Below are positions 1-9,530 of a stretch of DNA of 64,000 nt, piece after piece. Under the pieces are notes generated by a model. That model saw only the letters and a list, made by a program, of their open reading frames with translations, was not told the origin of the DNA and ran no database searches. The position numbers and the translations under genes were made by a program. Position 1 is the first letter of the stretch. Every line of letters begins with the position of its first letter. The stretch comes from Qipengyuania sp. JC766 (GTDB lineage: Bacteria; Pseudomonadota; Alphaproteobacteria; Sphingomonadales; Sphingomonadaceae): the NCBI RefSeq assembly GCF_040717445.1, contig NZ_JBFEFL010000001.1, positions 2,552,001-2,616,000 of the forward strand. The letters run 5' to 3'.

Positions 1-270
1 GTCGTCGATCACGCTGGGCACTTCCTGCACCGCGTCACCGCTTTCGCCGCCGGCCTCGTCCCCTTCGCCGAACCAGCTGTCCGGGATGTCGCCAGACGGC
101 GTTCCGGACTGGCTGTTGGACGTCGCCACGCGCGGCGGGGCGACTTCCTCGATCGCGACATCGTCGCCATTCGCGTCCGAACCGCCGTCGAAGGCAATCG
201 CGACTCCGACGACCACCAGTACCGCGACGCCGAGCGCGCCCCATTTCATGGAAGAAAGATCGTTAGCCAT
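1..270 (-). CDS. Hypothetical single-pass membrane protein, C-terminus cut by window edge
   Basis: Reading leftward from an ATG at 270-268, the frame stays open to base 1, giving 90 codons with no stop, so the C-terminus lies outside the window. The protein begins MANDLSSMKWG, then has one hydrophobic segment at about residues 11-26, followed by a polar, acidic, low-complexity region rich in Gly, Asp, Glu and Ser. This suggests an N-terminally anchored protein with a disordered periplasmic region. It lies 23 bp downstream of mutS on the same strand and could share its transcript. I do not recognise the family. Confidence 0.6.
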   Translation of the reverse strand, partial: MANDLSSMKWGALGVAVLVVVGVAIAFDGGSDANGDDVAIEEVAPPRVATSNSQSGTPSGDIPDSWFGEGDEAGGESGDAVQEVPSVIDD

Positions 271-293
271 GCCGCCTTTTTACGCGGTCAGGG

Positions 294-2930
294 TTAAGAT
301 GCGGTTTTCGACGCGAGCGCCTTCAGGCGGTAGAGTTCGTCCAGCGCCTCGCGCGGGCTGAATGCGTCGATATCGAGCGCTTCAATCGCATCGCGCAGCG
401 CATCCTGCTCCGCCTCCTCGGCCTGCAGCGCGGCGGAAAACAGCGGCAGGTCGCCAAGCCCCGCGGCCAGCCCGCCCGTCTCCGCGCGCCCCTTTTCCAG
501 CTTGTCGAGCACCTGCCGCGCCCGCTTCACGACCTGCGGAGACACCCCGGCAAGCCGCGCCACGGCCAGCCCGTAACTACGATCCGCCGGCCCCCGCGCC
601 AGCTCGTGCAGCAGCACCAGGTCGCCCTTCCACTCCCGCGCCCGGACGTGGTGGAGCGACAGCGCATCGCAGCTGTCCGCAAGGCGGGAGAGCTCGTGGT
701 AGTGGCTCGCGAACAGACAGCGACAGCGATTGGTCTCGTGCACCGCTTCCACCACCGCCCAGGCGAGGGCGAGGCCGTCATAGGTGCTCGTCCCGCGCCC
801 GACCTCGTCCAGGATGACGAAGCTGCGCTCCCCCGCCTGCGCCAGGATCGCCGCGGTCTCGACCATTTCGACCATGAAGGTGGAGCGCCCGCGGGCGAGA
901 TTGTCCGACGCGCCGACCCGGCTGAACAGGCGGTCCACCAACCCGATCCGCGCGCGTTTCGCCGGCACGAAGCAGCCGGCCTGCGCCAGCAGCACGATCA
1001 GCGCGTTCTGGCGCAGGAAGGTGGACTTGCCGCCCATGTTCGGCCCGCCGATCAGCCACAGCCGGTCCTGCGGGCCGAGAGTGCAATCGTTCGCCACGAA
1101 CCGTTCCCCGGCCCGCGTCAGCGCGGCTTCCACCACCGGATGGCGTCCGGCCTCGATCTCGAGGCAGGCCTCGTCCACGATATCGGGCAGGCACCAGTCG
1201 CCCTCGACCGCGCGCTCCGCTTGTCCGGCGGCGACATCGATCCGGGCCAGCGCGTCCGCCGTCGCGGCAATCGCCTCGCGCCGTGCGGAAATTTCCCCGA
1301 CCAGCATTTCGAAATGCGTATCCTCGGCATGGATGGCGCGCCCCCCGGCCTCCCCGATGCGGCTCGCTTCCTCGTGCAATTGCAACGAGTTGAAGCGCAC
1401 CGCGCCCTTCATCGTCTGGCGATGGGTGAAGCCGCTTTCGGGCGCCATCAGCGCGTCGCCGTGCCGGCTCGGCACCTCGATGAAATAGCCCAGCACGCCG
1501 TTATGCTTGATCTTGAGCGAGGCGATCCCCGTATCGTCGCGATAGCGGCTTTCCAATGCGGCAATGGCGCGGCGCGCATTGCCCGACACCATGCGCAGCT
1601 CGTCCAGCGCCGCGTCGAAACCTTCCGCGATGAAGCCGCCGTTCTGCCGTTCGGTCGGCGGGGAAGGGACCAGCGCGCGTTCCAGCAGGTCTACCAGCGC
1701 GCCATGGCCCGACAGGCGCGGCAGCAGCGCATCGAGCATGGCCGGCCGGTCCTCCTGCCGTTCCAGCATCTCGCCGATCCGGCGCGCTTCGCCCAGCCCG
1801 TCGCGCACCTGCCCGCAGTCGCGCGGACTGCCGCGTCCCGCCACGATCCGGCCGAGCGCGCGGCCGATATCGGGCAGCTTGCGCATGATTTCGCGCAAGT
1901 CGGCACGCAACAGCGGGTCGCCCTGGAACCGGCGCACCAGCGACAGCCTCTCGCGGATCCGGCCGGCATCGAACAGCGGGGCGGCAAGGTCCTGCGCCAG
2001 CATGCGCGCGCCCGGTCCCGTGACGCAGCGATCGACCGCGTCCAGCAGGCTGCCCGCCCGGCCGCCGCCCTGCGCCGTCAGGATTTCCAGGCTGGTGCGT
2101 GTCGCCTCGTCCATCGCCATCAGGCCGGACCCGTCGCGCGCGACAGGTGGCAGCAGCAATGGCATCGTCCCGCGGCCGGCATGCTCCAGATAGGCGATCA
2201 GGCCCCCGGCGGCGGCCAGCATGGCCCGGTCGAACTGGCCGAACCCGTCGAGCGTCGCGACGCCGTGGATCGCCTTCAGCTGGCGTTCGCCCTCCTCGCT
2301 GGAAAAGGACTGGCGCGGCCGCCCGATCGCGTCGGGCGGCGCCAAGTCCCAGTCTTCCGGCGCGACCAGTTCGCTGGCGCCCAATCGTGCGAGCGCGGCC
2401 GCCATCTGGCCCGGTTCGGCGCTTTCCAGCTCCATGCGCCCTGTCGATATGTCGCAGGCGGCGATCCCGATGGTGCCGCGCACCTCGCATACCGCCGCCA
2501 GCATGTTCGCGCGGCGCGGTTCGAGAAGCGCGTCTTCCGTCAGCGTGCCCGCCGTGACGAACCGGACGATATCCCGCTTTACCAGCGCCTTGGAAACGGG
2601 CGAGCCTTCCGCCTTGGCGCGGACCTTCGCCTCGTCCGGCGTTTCGACCTGCTCGGCGATCGCGACCCGGCAGCCCGCACGGATGAGGCGCGCGAGGTAG
2701 CTTTCCGCCGCGTGCACCGGCACGCCGCACATCGGCACCGGTTCCCCGCCATGCTCGCCACGGGTGGTGAGCGCGATATCGAGGACGCTCGCCGCGATCC
2801 TCGCATCCTCGAAGAACAGTTCGAAGAAATCGCCCATGCGATAGAACAGCAGGCAATCCTGCGCCTCCGCCTTCAGCGCCTGGTACTGGCGCATCATCGG
2901 GGTCGCAGCGGTCGGATCGGTGCCGGGCAT
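294..2930 (-). CDS. mutS: DNA mismatch repair protein MutS
   Basis: MutS recognises base mismatches and small loops and recruits MutL to start methyl- or nick-directed repair. The 878-residue length is normal for the family. The mismatch-reading Phe-x-Glu motif is visible as F35-F36-E37 in the N-terminal domain. Connector, lever/clamp and ATPase domains follow. The ATPase has a Walker A (GGPNMGGKST, about residues 626-635), the Walker B/signature stretch FVILDEVGRGTS and the SHYHEL motif. I kept the first Met; a start at Met12 is also possible and would still retain the mismatch motif. The upstream neighbour maeB is divergent, so mutS has its own promoter in the 134-bp gap. Confidence 0.97.
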   Translation of the reverse strand: MPGTDPTAATPMMRQYQALKAEAQDCLLFYRMGDFFELFFEDARIAASVLDIALTTRGEHGGEPVPMCGVPVHAAESYLARLIRAGCRVAIAEQVETPDEAKVRAKAEGSPVSKALVKRDIVRFVTAGTLTEDALLEPRRANMLAAVCEVRGTIGIAACDISTGRMELESAEPGQMAAALARLGASELVAPEDWDLAPPDAIGRPRQSFSSEEGERQLKAIHGVATLDGFGQFDRAMLAAAGGLIAYLEHAGRGTMPLLLPPVARDGSGLMAMDEATRTSLEILTAQGGGRAGSLLDAVDRCVTGPGARMLAQDLAAPLFDAGRIRERLSLVRRFQGDPLLRADLREIMRKLPDIGRALGRIVAGRGSPRDCGQVRDGLGEARRIGEMLERQEDRPAMLDALLPRLSGHGALVDLLERALVPSPPTERQNGGFIAEGFDAALDELRMVSGNARRAIAALESRYRDDTGIASLKIKHNGVLGYFIEVPSRHGDALMAPESGFTHRQTMKGAVRFNSLQLHEEASRIGEAGGRAIHAEDTHFEMLVGEISARREAIAATADALARIDVAAGQAERAVEGDWCLPDIVDEACLEIEAGRHPVVEAALTRAGERFVANDCTLGPQDRLWLIGGPNMGGKSTFLRQNALIVLLAQAGCFVPAKRARIGLVDRLFSRVGASDNLARGRSTFMVEMVETAAILAQAGERSFVILDEVGRGTSTYDGLALAWAVVEAVHETNRCRCLFASHYHELSRLADSCDALSLHHVRAREWKGDLVLLHELARGPADRSYGLAVARLAGVSPQVVKRARQVLDKLEKGRAETGGLAAGLGDLPLFSAALQAEEAEQDALRDAIEALDIDAFSPREALDELYRLKALASKTAS

Positions 2931-3064
2931 CCGGCCTGCCTAAGCGCCCCCCGGCCGATTCGGGAAGGGAAGGCCCCGGCTTTTCCCTAGTGCTGCCGCT
3001 ACGGCTTCGCTAAGCGCTGGGCCGGACGCGATCAGGCAGACGCGAAACAAAGGAAATGACCGGC

Positions 3065-5326
3065 ATGGCCGACGAACCCCAACGCGGTTTCACCACGCGC
3101 GAGGCGCTCTATTACCACGAGGCGATCCGGCCCGGTAAGATCGAGATCGTGGCCAGCAAGCCGATGGCGACCCAGCGCGACCTCAGCCTCGCCTATTCGC
3201 CCGGCGTCGCCGCGCCGGTGGAAGCGATCGCGGAAGATCCCGCCAATGCCGCGCGCTATACCGGACGCTCCAACCTGGTGGCGGTGATTTCCAACGGGAC
3301 CGCGATCCTGGGGCTCGGCAATCTGGGTGCGCTCGCGTCCAAGCCGGTGATGGAAGGCAAGGCGGTGCTGTTCAAGCGGTTCGCCGACGTGGACTCGATC
3401 GATCTCGAACTCGATACGGAAGATCCGGAAGCCTTTATCAACGCCGTCGCGCTGATGGAGCCGAGCTTCGGCGGCATCAACCTAGAAGACATCGCAGCAC
3501 CCGAATGTTTCATCATCGAGCAGGCCCTGCGCGACCGGATGAACATCCCTGTCATGCATGACGACCAGCACGGAACCGCGATCATTTCCGCTGCCGGCCT
3601 GATCAATGCCTGCAAGCTGACCGGGCGCGAGCTCAAGGATTGCAAGATGGTGGTGAACGGCGCGGGCGCGTCCGCGCTGGCCTGTACCGCCCTCATCAAG
3701 TCGGTCGGCGTGCCGCACGAGAACGTCATCGTGTGCGACCGTTCCGGCCCGATCTATCCCGGGCGCGAGGACGTGGACCAGTGGAAGAGCGCGCATGCGG
3801 TGGAAACCGACGCGCGCACGCTGGAAGAGGCGCTGGACGGCGCCGACATCTTCCTCGGCCTGTCCGCGGCCGGCGCGCTGAAGCCCGAATGGGTCGCCAA
3901 GATGAAGCCGCAGCCGATCATCTTCGCCATGGCCAACCCGACTCCGGAAATCTGGCCGGACGATGCCAAGGCCGTGCGCCCCGACGCGATCATCGCCACC
4001 GGGCGCAGCGACTATCCCAACCAGGTCAACAACGTGCTGGGCTTCCCCTTCATCTTCCGCGGCGCGCTCGACGTCCAGGCGACGAGCATCAACGAGGAAA
4101 TGAAGGTCGCGGCGGCCCACGCGATCGCGGAACTCGCGCGCGAACGCGTGCCCGAGGAAGTGGCCGTCGCCTACGGCAAGCGGCACAAGTTCGGCCGCGA
4201 CTACATCATCCCCGCGCCGTTCGATCCGCGCCTGATCGAGGTGGTTTCTTCCGCCGTGGCGAAGGCGGCGATGGATTCGGGCGTCGCCAAGGCCCCGATC
4301 GAGGATTTCGACCAGTACCGCCTGTCGCTGAAGGCGCGCCTCAACCCGACCACTTCGGTGCTGACCGGCGTGTACGAACAGGCCAAGGCCAACCCCAAGC
4401 GCATGGTATTCGCCGAGGCGGAAGAGGACGTGGTCCTGCGCGCGGCGATCCAGTATCGCGATTTCGGGTACGGCAAGCCGATCCTGGTCGGCCGTACCAA
4501 GGCCGTTGCGGACAAGCTGCACCAGCTCGGCGTGTCGGATCCGGGCAGCTTCGAGATCCAGAATTCCAACGATTCCGATCTCGTTCCACAGATGAACGAG
4601 TTCCTCTACAAGCGGCTGCAACGCAAGGGATACACCGAGCGTGACGTGTCGCGCATGGTGAATCAGGAACGCAACGTCTTCGCCGCCCTGCTGGTGGCGC
4701 TTGGCCATGGCGATGCGATGATCACGGGCCTGACGCGCCCCTTCGCGCAGACCGCGCGCGAGGTGAACCGGGTGCTCGAGCCGAAGCCCGATGCGGTGCC
4801 CTTCGGCATCCACATGATGATCGGCAAGAACCACACCACGTTCCTTGCCGACACGACGATCAACGAGCGGCCGACTTCTGCCGAACTCGCTCATATCGCG
4901 CGCGAAACCGCCGCCGTGGCGCGGCGCATGGGCCACGAACCGCGCGTGGCGTTCCTGTCCTATTCGACCTTCGGCAATCCGTCGGGCAAGTGGCTGGAAA
5001 ACATCCGCGACGCGGTCGCCATCCTGGACGAGCAGGAGACCAATTTCGAATACGAGGGCGAGATGGCGCCCGATGCCGCGCTCAACACCAAGGTGATGGA
5101 GTTGTATCCCTTCAGCCGCCTGTCGGGGCCTGCCAATGTCCTGATCATGCCGGGCCTGCAATCGGCCAACCTGTCGGCCAAGCTGCTGCGCGAACTGGGC
5201 GGGGACGCCACGATCGGTCCGATGCTGATCGGCATGGAAAAGCCGGTGCAGATCGCCCCGATGACGGCCAATGCGCCCGATGTGCTGACCCTCGCGGTGC
5301 TCGCGAGCGCGGGGATGGTCGGCTAG
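3065..5326 (+). CDS. maeB: NADP-dependent malic enzyme with phosphotransacetylase-like domain
   Basis: This enzyme oxidatively decarboxylates malate to pyruvate with reduction of NADP, linking the TCA cycle to NADPH supply and gluconeogenesis. The 753-residue product has the long MaeB architecture: an N-terminal malic domain and NAD(P)-binding domain to about residue 420, then a phosphate acetyltransferase-like domain to the end. That second domain is normally non-catalytic and acetyl-CoA-sensing in this family. Clear signatures are FNDDQHGTA-type (MHDDQHGTAI) and NGAGASA. An ATG at 3056 is also in frame, but AAGGA at 3050-3054 is too close to it and sits about 10 nt before the ATG at 3065, so I chose the latter. 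It is transcribed divergently from mutS. Confidence 0.95.
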   Translation: MADEPQRGFTTREALYYHEAIRPGKIEIVASKPMATQRDLSLAYSPGVAAPVEAIAEDPANAARYTGRSNLVAVISNGTAILGLGNLGALASKPVMEGKAVLFKRFADVDSIDLELDTEDPEAFINAVALMEPSFGGINLEDIAAPECFIIEQALRDRMNIPVMHDDQHGTAIISAAGLINACKLTGRELKDCKMVVNGAGASALACTALIKSVGVPHENVIVCDRSGPIYPGREDVDQWKSAHAVETDARTLEEALDGADIFLGLSAAGALKPEWVAKMKPQPIIFAMANPTPEIWPDDAKAVRPDAIIATGRSDYPNQVNNVLGFPFIFRGALDVQATSINEEMKVAAAHAIAELARERVPEEVAVAYGKRHKFGRDYIIPAPFDPRLIEVVSSAVAKAAMDSGVAKAPIEDFDQYRLSLKARLNPTTSVLTGVYEQAKANPKRMVFAEAEEDVVLRAAIQYRDFGYGKPILVGRTKAVADKLHQLGVSDPGSFEIQNSNDSDLVPQMNEFLYKRLQRKGYTERDVSRMVNQERNVFAALLVALGHGDAMITGLTRPFAQTAREVNRVLEPKPDAVPFGIHMMIGKNHTTFLADTTINERPTSAELAHIARETAAVARRMGHEPRVAFLSYSTFGNPSGKWLENIRDAVAILDEQETNFEYEGEMAPDAALNTKVMELYPFSRLSGPANVLIMPGLQSANLSAKLLRELGGDATIGPMLIGMEKPVQIAPMTANAPDVLTLAVLASAGMVG

Positions 5327-5483
5327 GTCGCCCGACCGGTTTTCCCCGCGCTTCGTCGCACCCGGCACTGCCGGTTCATCGCCATGCAATCGGACGGGCC
5401 GCATCGCGCGCATCGTGGGGCAGGGATCGGGCCGGATACGGATCGGACGACAGGTCCGGGCCCGGACAGAAAAAGGACATGAC

Positions 5484-6083
5484 ATGAAAAAACTGACGAT
5501 CGCAGCCGCCGTGGGAGGCGCGGCATTTGCCACCCCGGCCATGGCCCAGTCCGCGCCGGGCGGCCTCCATGTGGGCGTCATTGGCGGGTACGAGGGCATC
5601 GACGTGGAAGCGAGCGACGGATCGGAAACGGCCGATGCCGATTCCGCGGTTTACGGCATCACGGCCGGCTACGACCTGTCGCTCGGCGGCGGGTTCGTCG
5701 GCGTGGAAGGCGAGTATTCCGCCAGTTCCGGCTCGACCGAGTTCCCGTCCAGCTTCGCAGGCGCCCGCGAAGGGCTCGAGACGGACGGCCAGTACTATAT
5801 CGGTGCGCGCGTTGGCTTCGCGGTGACGCCCGGAATCGCGATCTACGGCAAGGCCGGATACACCGCGCTCGACACCAGCGCCTTTACCGAAGCCGGCTCG
5901 CTCGACGATCTGGAAGAGAATACCGACGGCTTCCGCTTCGGCGGCGGGCTCCAGGTCGCGCTTCCGGGCCCGCTCGAAGGGCGGCTGGAATATCGGCGCT
6001 CGGAATATAACGATCTTGGCATCGACGGTTTCGGCGATGCGAAGACGGACCAGGTGGTCGCCGGCGTCGGCCTGCGCTTCTGA
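5484..6083 (+). CDS. Outer-membrane beta-barrel protein (OmpA/opacity-like porin family)
   Basis: The 199-residue product has a classical signal peptide (MKKLTIAAAVGGAAFATPAMA, cleaved before Gln22). The mature part has alternating Gly/aromatic strands, as in small eight-stranded barrels such as OmpW/Opa/Omp25-type proteins. Recognisable strand repeats are GVIGGYEGI, YGITAGYDLS, GVEGEYS, YIGARVGF and YGKAGYTA, and the protein ends with the outer-membrane signature GVGLRF (C-terminal Phe). The open frame extends upstream, but the ATG at 5484 with AGGA at 5473-5476 gives the signal peptide. A strong terminator follows at 6111-6136, so it is probably monocistronic. Its specific role (structural, adhesion or porin) cannot be told from sequence. 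Confidence 0.85.
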   Translation: MKKLTIAAAVGGAAFATPAMAQSAPGGLHVGVIGGYEGIDVEASDGSETADADSAVYGITAGYDLSLGGGFVGVEGEYSASSGSTEFPSSFAGAREGLETDGQYYIGARVGFAVTPGIAIYGKAGYTALDTSAFTEAGSLDDLEENTDGFRFGGGLQVALPGPLEGRLEYRRSEYNDLGIDGFGDAKTDQVVAGVGLRF

Positions 6084-6110
6084 GCAATCGTTCCGAAAGC
6101 GAACTATCGA

Positions 6111-6136
6111 GGGCCGGGCGCAAGTCCGGCCCTTTT
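6111..6136 (+). terminator. Rho-independent terminator after the outer-membrane barrel gene
   Basis: GGGCCGG (6111-6117) pairs perfectly with CCGGCCC (6126-6132) around an 8-nt loop and is followed by TTTT. It lies 28 bp after the barrel stop codon and 12 bp before the end of the convergent transporter gene. Confidence 0.85.
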
Positions 6137-6147
6137 CGTATGGGCCG

Positions 6148-7944
6148 TCAGAAGAACGCCTGGATCGCCAGGCACACCGCTACGCCGACGGCGAGGTTCA
6201 TAGGCAGGCCGATCTTCACGAAGTCCATGAAGCGGTAGTTTGCCGCGCCGTACACGAGCGTGTTCGTCTGGTAGCCGATCGGGGTGGCGAAGCTGGCGCT
6301 CGCGCCGAACATCACCGCGACCACCAGCGCGCGCGGATCGATCCCGGCGGAGCCTGCGAGGCCGATGGCGATGGGCGTCATGATCACCGCCACCGCGTTG
6401 TTGGTGACCGTTTCCGTCAGGATGCTGCAGACCGCGTAGACGAGGACTATCAGCAGCAGCGGCGAACTGGCGTCCATCAGCGGCTCCAGCCAGCGCACGA
6501 TCAGGTCGATCGTGCCGGCATTGTCCAGCCCGCGACCCACGGCCAGCATCCCGAAGATCAGGACCAGCGTGTTCCCGTCGAGACTCGACCAGGCTTCGTC
6601 CGGCTCCACGCAGCGCGTCAGCAGGACCAGCGCGACGCCCCCGATGGCCAGTGCCTCGATCGGCGCGCCGAGCAGGGCCGCGCCCAGGACCACGGCGGCG
6701 AGCGTGGCGATGGCGATCGGCGCGCGGTGGCGGCGGAAGGACTTCACATGCGATTCGGTGACGTCGGCCAGCTGCATGTTCGCCTGCAGCGCCAGCGCCG
6801 CATCGGTCCCCGCCGCCACGAGCAGGCGGTCCCCGGCGCGCACCCGCACTTCGGCAAGACTGGGCCCGGCAAGATGGCGCGGACGCGACAGGCCGAGGAC
6901 GCGCACCTGATAGCGCGAGAGCATCGGGATATCGGCCAGCCGCCGCCCGATGATCGGGTGCGAGCTGCTGACCACGGCTTCCACGATGCGCAGGTCGCGC
7001 GGACGCTCGCCCGCCGCGGTCGCCACGCCGCCGCCGATCCCGGTCAGCCCGGTCATGAAATCGCGCGCCTCGGCGAGCGAGGCGAGCTCTTCCGGGCTGG
7101 CCGCGACGACCAGCTCGTCCCCCGGCTCAAGCCGCATGGTCGCAAGGTCGCGGCGCAGCAGCCGCGCCCCGCGTTCCAGTGCCACCACGCGCAGGCCCGG
7201 CCGGCGCATCAGGGCGATCTCGCTCAGCTTCTGCCCGACCAGCCTGCTGTCTGCCTTCAGCACCAGGTGCGAGAGATAGAGGTCGCTCTCGCGCCCTTCG
7301 TCCAGCGCCCGCGCCCCGCGGTTCGGCAAAAGGAGTGGGCCGAGCAGCACCAGCGTGACGAGGCCCGCGCCCGCCGCCACGATGCCGACGCCGGTAATCT
7401 CGAAGATGCCGAAGGCCTCCAGCCCTTGTTCCTGCGCCACGCCGTCGACCAGCAGGTTGGTGGACGTGCCGATCAGGGTCAGCGTCCCGCCAAGGATCGA
7501 AAGATAGGACAGCGGGATCAGCAACCGGGTGGACGCCGTGCCCAGCACTTGCGCCAGCCGTTTCACGATCGGGATCATCACGATCACAACCGGCGTATTG
7601 TTCATAAAGGCGGAGGCCGCCAGCGTGCCGCCCGCCAGTTCCGCCGTCGCCAGCTTCGGGTTCTGCGACGTGCGGCGGATGACCCAGCCCGAAATCTCCT
7701 CCAGAGCGCCGGTGCGCAGCAAAGCGCCCGACAGGATGAACATCGCCGCGATGGTGATCGGCGCGGAGTTGGAGAAGACCCCCATGAGATCGTCCGGGCT
7801 GAGATAGCCCAGCGCCAGCATCGCCACCCCGCCGGCAATGGCGATCACCACCGGCGGCCTGCGCTCCAGCGCGAAGAGGATGAAGATCGCGGCCAGAAGG
7901 CCAAGGCCGATCAAGGCGGAGTGGTCAGTCAGGAATGCTTGCAA
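6148..7944 (-). CDS. SLC13/DASS-type anion transporter with two central RCK_C (TrkA-C) domains
   Basis: This 598-residue inner-membrane protein has two hydrophobic halves separated by a soluble region at about residues 205-390. The soluble region holds two RCK_C-like ligand-binding repeats. Each half carries an SNT-type hairpin signature: GTSTN at 159-163, and a TPIGYQTN stretch near the C-terminus. This layout matches the sodium:sulfate/dicarboxylate-like permeases often annotated as sulfur-deprivation or TrkA-C-containing transporters; sulfate is the likely but unproven substrate. The frame has no early ATG. A TTG at 7944-7942 with GGAG six bases upstream is the best start. Its 3' end faces the terminator of the barrel gene. 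It lies just downstream of trmB on the same strand. Confidence 0.85.
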   Translation of the reverse strand: MQAFLTDHSALIGLGLLAAIFILFALERRPPVVIAIAGGVAMLALGYLSPDDLMGVFSNSAPITIAAMFILSGALLRTGALEEISGWVIRRTSQNPKLATAELAGGTLAASAFMNNTPVVIVMIPIVKRLAQVLGTASTRLLIPLSYLSILGGTLTLIGTSTNLLVDGVAQEQGLEAFGIFEITGVGIVAAGAGLVTLVLLGPLLLPNRGARALDEGRESDLYLSHLVLKADSRLVGQKLSEIALMRRPGLRVVALERGARLLRRDLATMRLEPGDELVVAASPEELASLAEARDFMTGLTGIGGGVATAAGERPRDLRIVEAVVSSSHPIIGRRLADIPMLSRYQVRVLGLSRPRHLAGPSLAEVRVRAGDRLLVAAGTDAALALQANMQLADVTESHVKSFRRHRAPIAIATLAAVVLGAALLGAPIEALAIGGVALVLLTRCVEPDEAWSSLDGNTLVLIFGMLAVGRGLDNAGTIDLIVRWLEPLMDASSPLLLIVLVYAVCSILTETVTNNAVAVIMTPIAIGLAGSAGIDPRALVVAVMFGASASFATPIGYQTNTLVYGAANYRFMDFVKIGLPMNLAVGVAVCLAIQAFF

Positions 7945-7999
7945 GGCCGGCTCCGCAAGGGGGCGCGATGCCCCCGGAGCCGCCAGTTAATCGCGCGTT

Positions 8000-8701
8000 T
8001 CAGATTCGGCGATAGCGAAAATACCAGACCTCGTGCCCGAACTTGGTGCGGGCCTTGTGTTCGTAGCGCGTCTCGCACCAGCCGGAGGGGCGGTCTTCCC
8101 AGCTGCGGCGGCTTTCCACCTGCCATTCGAACACGTCGCTGAAGCGCCGCATCACCATCAGCGCATGGCGCAGATAGACCGGATGGTCGGTCCCGAAGCG
8201 GAACTCGCCGCCCGGCTTCAGCTTGCGGGCGAACATTTCGACCGGCCCGTCATTCATCATGCGCCGCTTGGCATGCTTGTTCTTGGGCCAGGGATCGGGA
8301 TGCAGCAGGTACAGCATCGTCAGCGCGCCGTCCGGCACCCGGTCCAGCACGCCCAGCGCGTCGCCGTGCTGGATGCGGATATTGGCGAGGCGTTCCTCCT
8401 CGATCTGGGTCAGCGCCTGCGCCACGCCGTTCAGATAGGGTTCCGCGCCGATGAAGCCGTGATCGGGCAGCAGGTCCGCGCGGTACGCCATGTGCTCCCC
8501 GCCGCCGAAGCCGATCTCGAAATGGAGCGGGCGGTCATGTCCGAACAGGCGCTCGGCGGTCACCGGGCCGTCTTCCGGCACGGCGATCTGCGGCAGCAGA
8601 TTGTCCACCAGCCCCTGCTGCTGTGCGCGCAGCGGCTTGCCCACGCTGCGCCCGTACAGCCGGTTGAGGGTCGTCGGGTCGCCTTCCTTGAATGCCGTCA
8701 T
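8000..8701 (-). CDS. trmB: tRNA (guanine-N7-)-methyltransferase TrmB
   Basis: TrmB methylates N7 of G46 in the tRNA variable loop using SAM. The 233-residue product starts MTAFKEGDPTTLNRLYGRSVGK. It has the SAM-binding loop FEIGFGGGEH, the DALGVLD region, and the family signature LYLLHPDPWPKNKHAKRR with the basic tRNA-contacting stretch. The open frame continues upstream, but those residues are low-complexity and out of family, so the ATG at 8701 is the likely start. It ends 55 bp before the transporter start and may be co-transcribed with it. Confidence 0.95.
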   Translation of the reverse strand: MTAFKEGDPTTLNRLYGRSVGKPLRAQQQGLVDNLLPQIAVPEDGPVTAERLFGHDRPLHFEIGFGGGEHMAYRADLLPDHGFIGAEPYLNGVAQALTQIEEERLANIRIQHGDALGVLDRVPDGALTMLYLLHPDPWPKNKHAKRRMMNDGPVEMFARKLKPGGEFRFGTDHPVYLRHALMVMRRFSDVFEWQVESRRSWEDRPSGWCETRYEHKARTKFGHEVWYFRYRRI

Positions 8702-8756
8702 GGCGCGCGCGCTAGGGCCGATACGGCTCGCTTGTCCAGTCCGCGTCGCGCGCCGG

Positions 8757-9518
8757 TCAGGCGGCCTCGGCATCCTCGCGCTTGGCGACCTTGTGCGCGG
8801 CTTCGTCCAGCCCGGCCTTCCAGTAGCTCGAGATGTAGAGCGTATCGGGCGCAAGTCCCCGCTCCGTGCGCAGGTACTGGCGCAAAAGCCGCATGGCGGA
8901 AAACTCACATGCGACCCAGCCGTAGACGCGGCCGTCGGGCCAGCGCACTTCGCGAACGGCGTTTTCGAGCCGCTCGGGATCGCGCCCCGGGTGCGGGTTC
9001 ACGATCCAGCGCAGTTCCATGCCGGCAGGTGCGATCAGCGGCTGGATATCGGTCTCGTCCTGCACTTCGAGGATGGCGATGCCCTTGGCCGAGGCGTCCA
9101 GTCGTTCCAGATTGGCGGAAATCGCCGGCAGGGCCGCCATGTCGCCCGCGACGAGGTAGAAATCGAACCCAGTGGGGAGCGGCTTGGCCGCGCCGGGACC
9201 GCCCACCGGTACCTCGTCCCCTGCGCGCGCTTCCAGCGCCCAGCGCGTGGCGGGGCCAGCATCGGGCGTCCCGTTGTCGTGGAGCGCGAAGTCGATGTCG
9301 ATCTCGCCTTTGCGCTGGCGACGCACGGTATAGGTTCGCACAACGTCGCCATTGCCAGAAGGCACCTTCAGCTTGACGTATCCGCCGTCCTGTTCCGGCG
9401 GGAAATCCGCCAGCCCGGACCCGCCGAGCGTGACGCGGTACATGTTCGGGGTCACCGGACCGGTCGAGATTACCGTGCCGATGCGCGGGGCGGGGCGGGA
9501 GTATGCCTGCTGGGCCAT
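8757..9518 (-). CDS. Siderophore-interacting protein (flavin-dependent ferric-siderophore reductase)
   Basis: SIP/ViuB-family enzymes reduce ferric-siderophore complexes in the cytoplasm to release iron, using FAD and NAD(P)H. The 253-residue product has the FAD-binding beta-barrel in its first half, including the RTYTVRR motif that contacts the flavin. The C-terminal NAD(P)H-binding half carries DFYLVAGDMAALPAI and the family-typical VYGWVACEFSAMRLLR and SYWKAG stretches. A near-perfect Fur-type palindrome (9531-9547) lies 12 bp upstream of the start codon, which fits iron-repressed expression. No siderophore receptor or biosynthesis gene is adjacent. Confidence 0.9.
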   Translation of the reverse strand: MAQQAYSRPAPRIGTVISTGPVTPNMYRVTLGGSGLADFPPEQDGGYVKLKVPSGNGDVVRTYTVRRQRKGEIDIDFALHDNGTPDAGPATRWALEARAGDEVPVGGPGAAKPLPTGFDFYLVAGDMAALPAISANLERLDASAKGIAILEVQDETDIQPLIAPAGMELRWIVNPHPGRDPERLENAVREVRWPDGRVYGWVACEFSAMRLLRQYLRTERGLAPDTLYISSYWKAGLDEAAHKVAKREDAEAA

Positions 9519-9530
9519 GTCGTCTTTCTG

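Noticed and set aside
606..2990. Plus-strand open frame of about 794 codons across mutS
   Set aside because: It is the antisense shadow of mutS in high-GC DNA. Its translation is Arg/His/Ala/Asp-rich without any domain, while the minus strand encodes a complete MutS.
5327..5345. Short hairpin GGTCG-CC-CGACC followed by GGTTTT after maeB as a terminator
   Set aside because: The stem is only 5 bp with a 2-nt loop, which cannot form well; too weak to call.
3482..5599. Long minus-strand open frame over maeB and the barrel gene
   Set aside because: Antisense shadow with no recognisable motifs; maeB on the plus strand accounts for the sequence.
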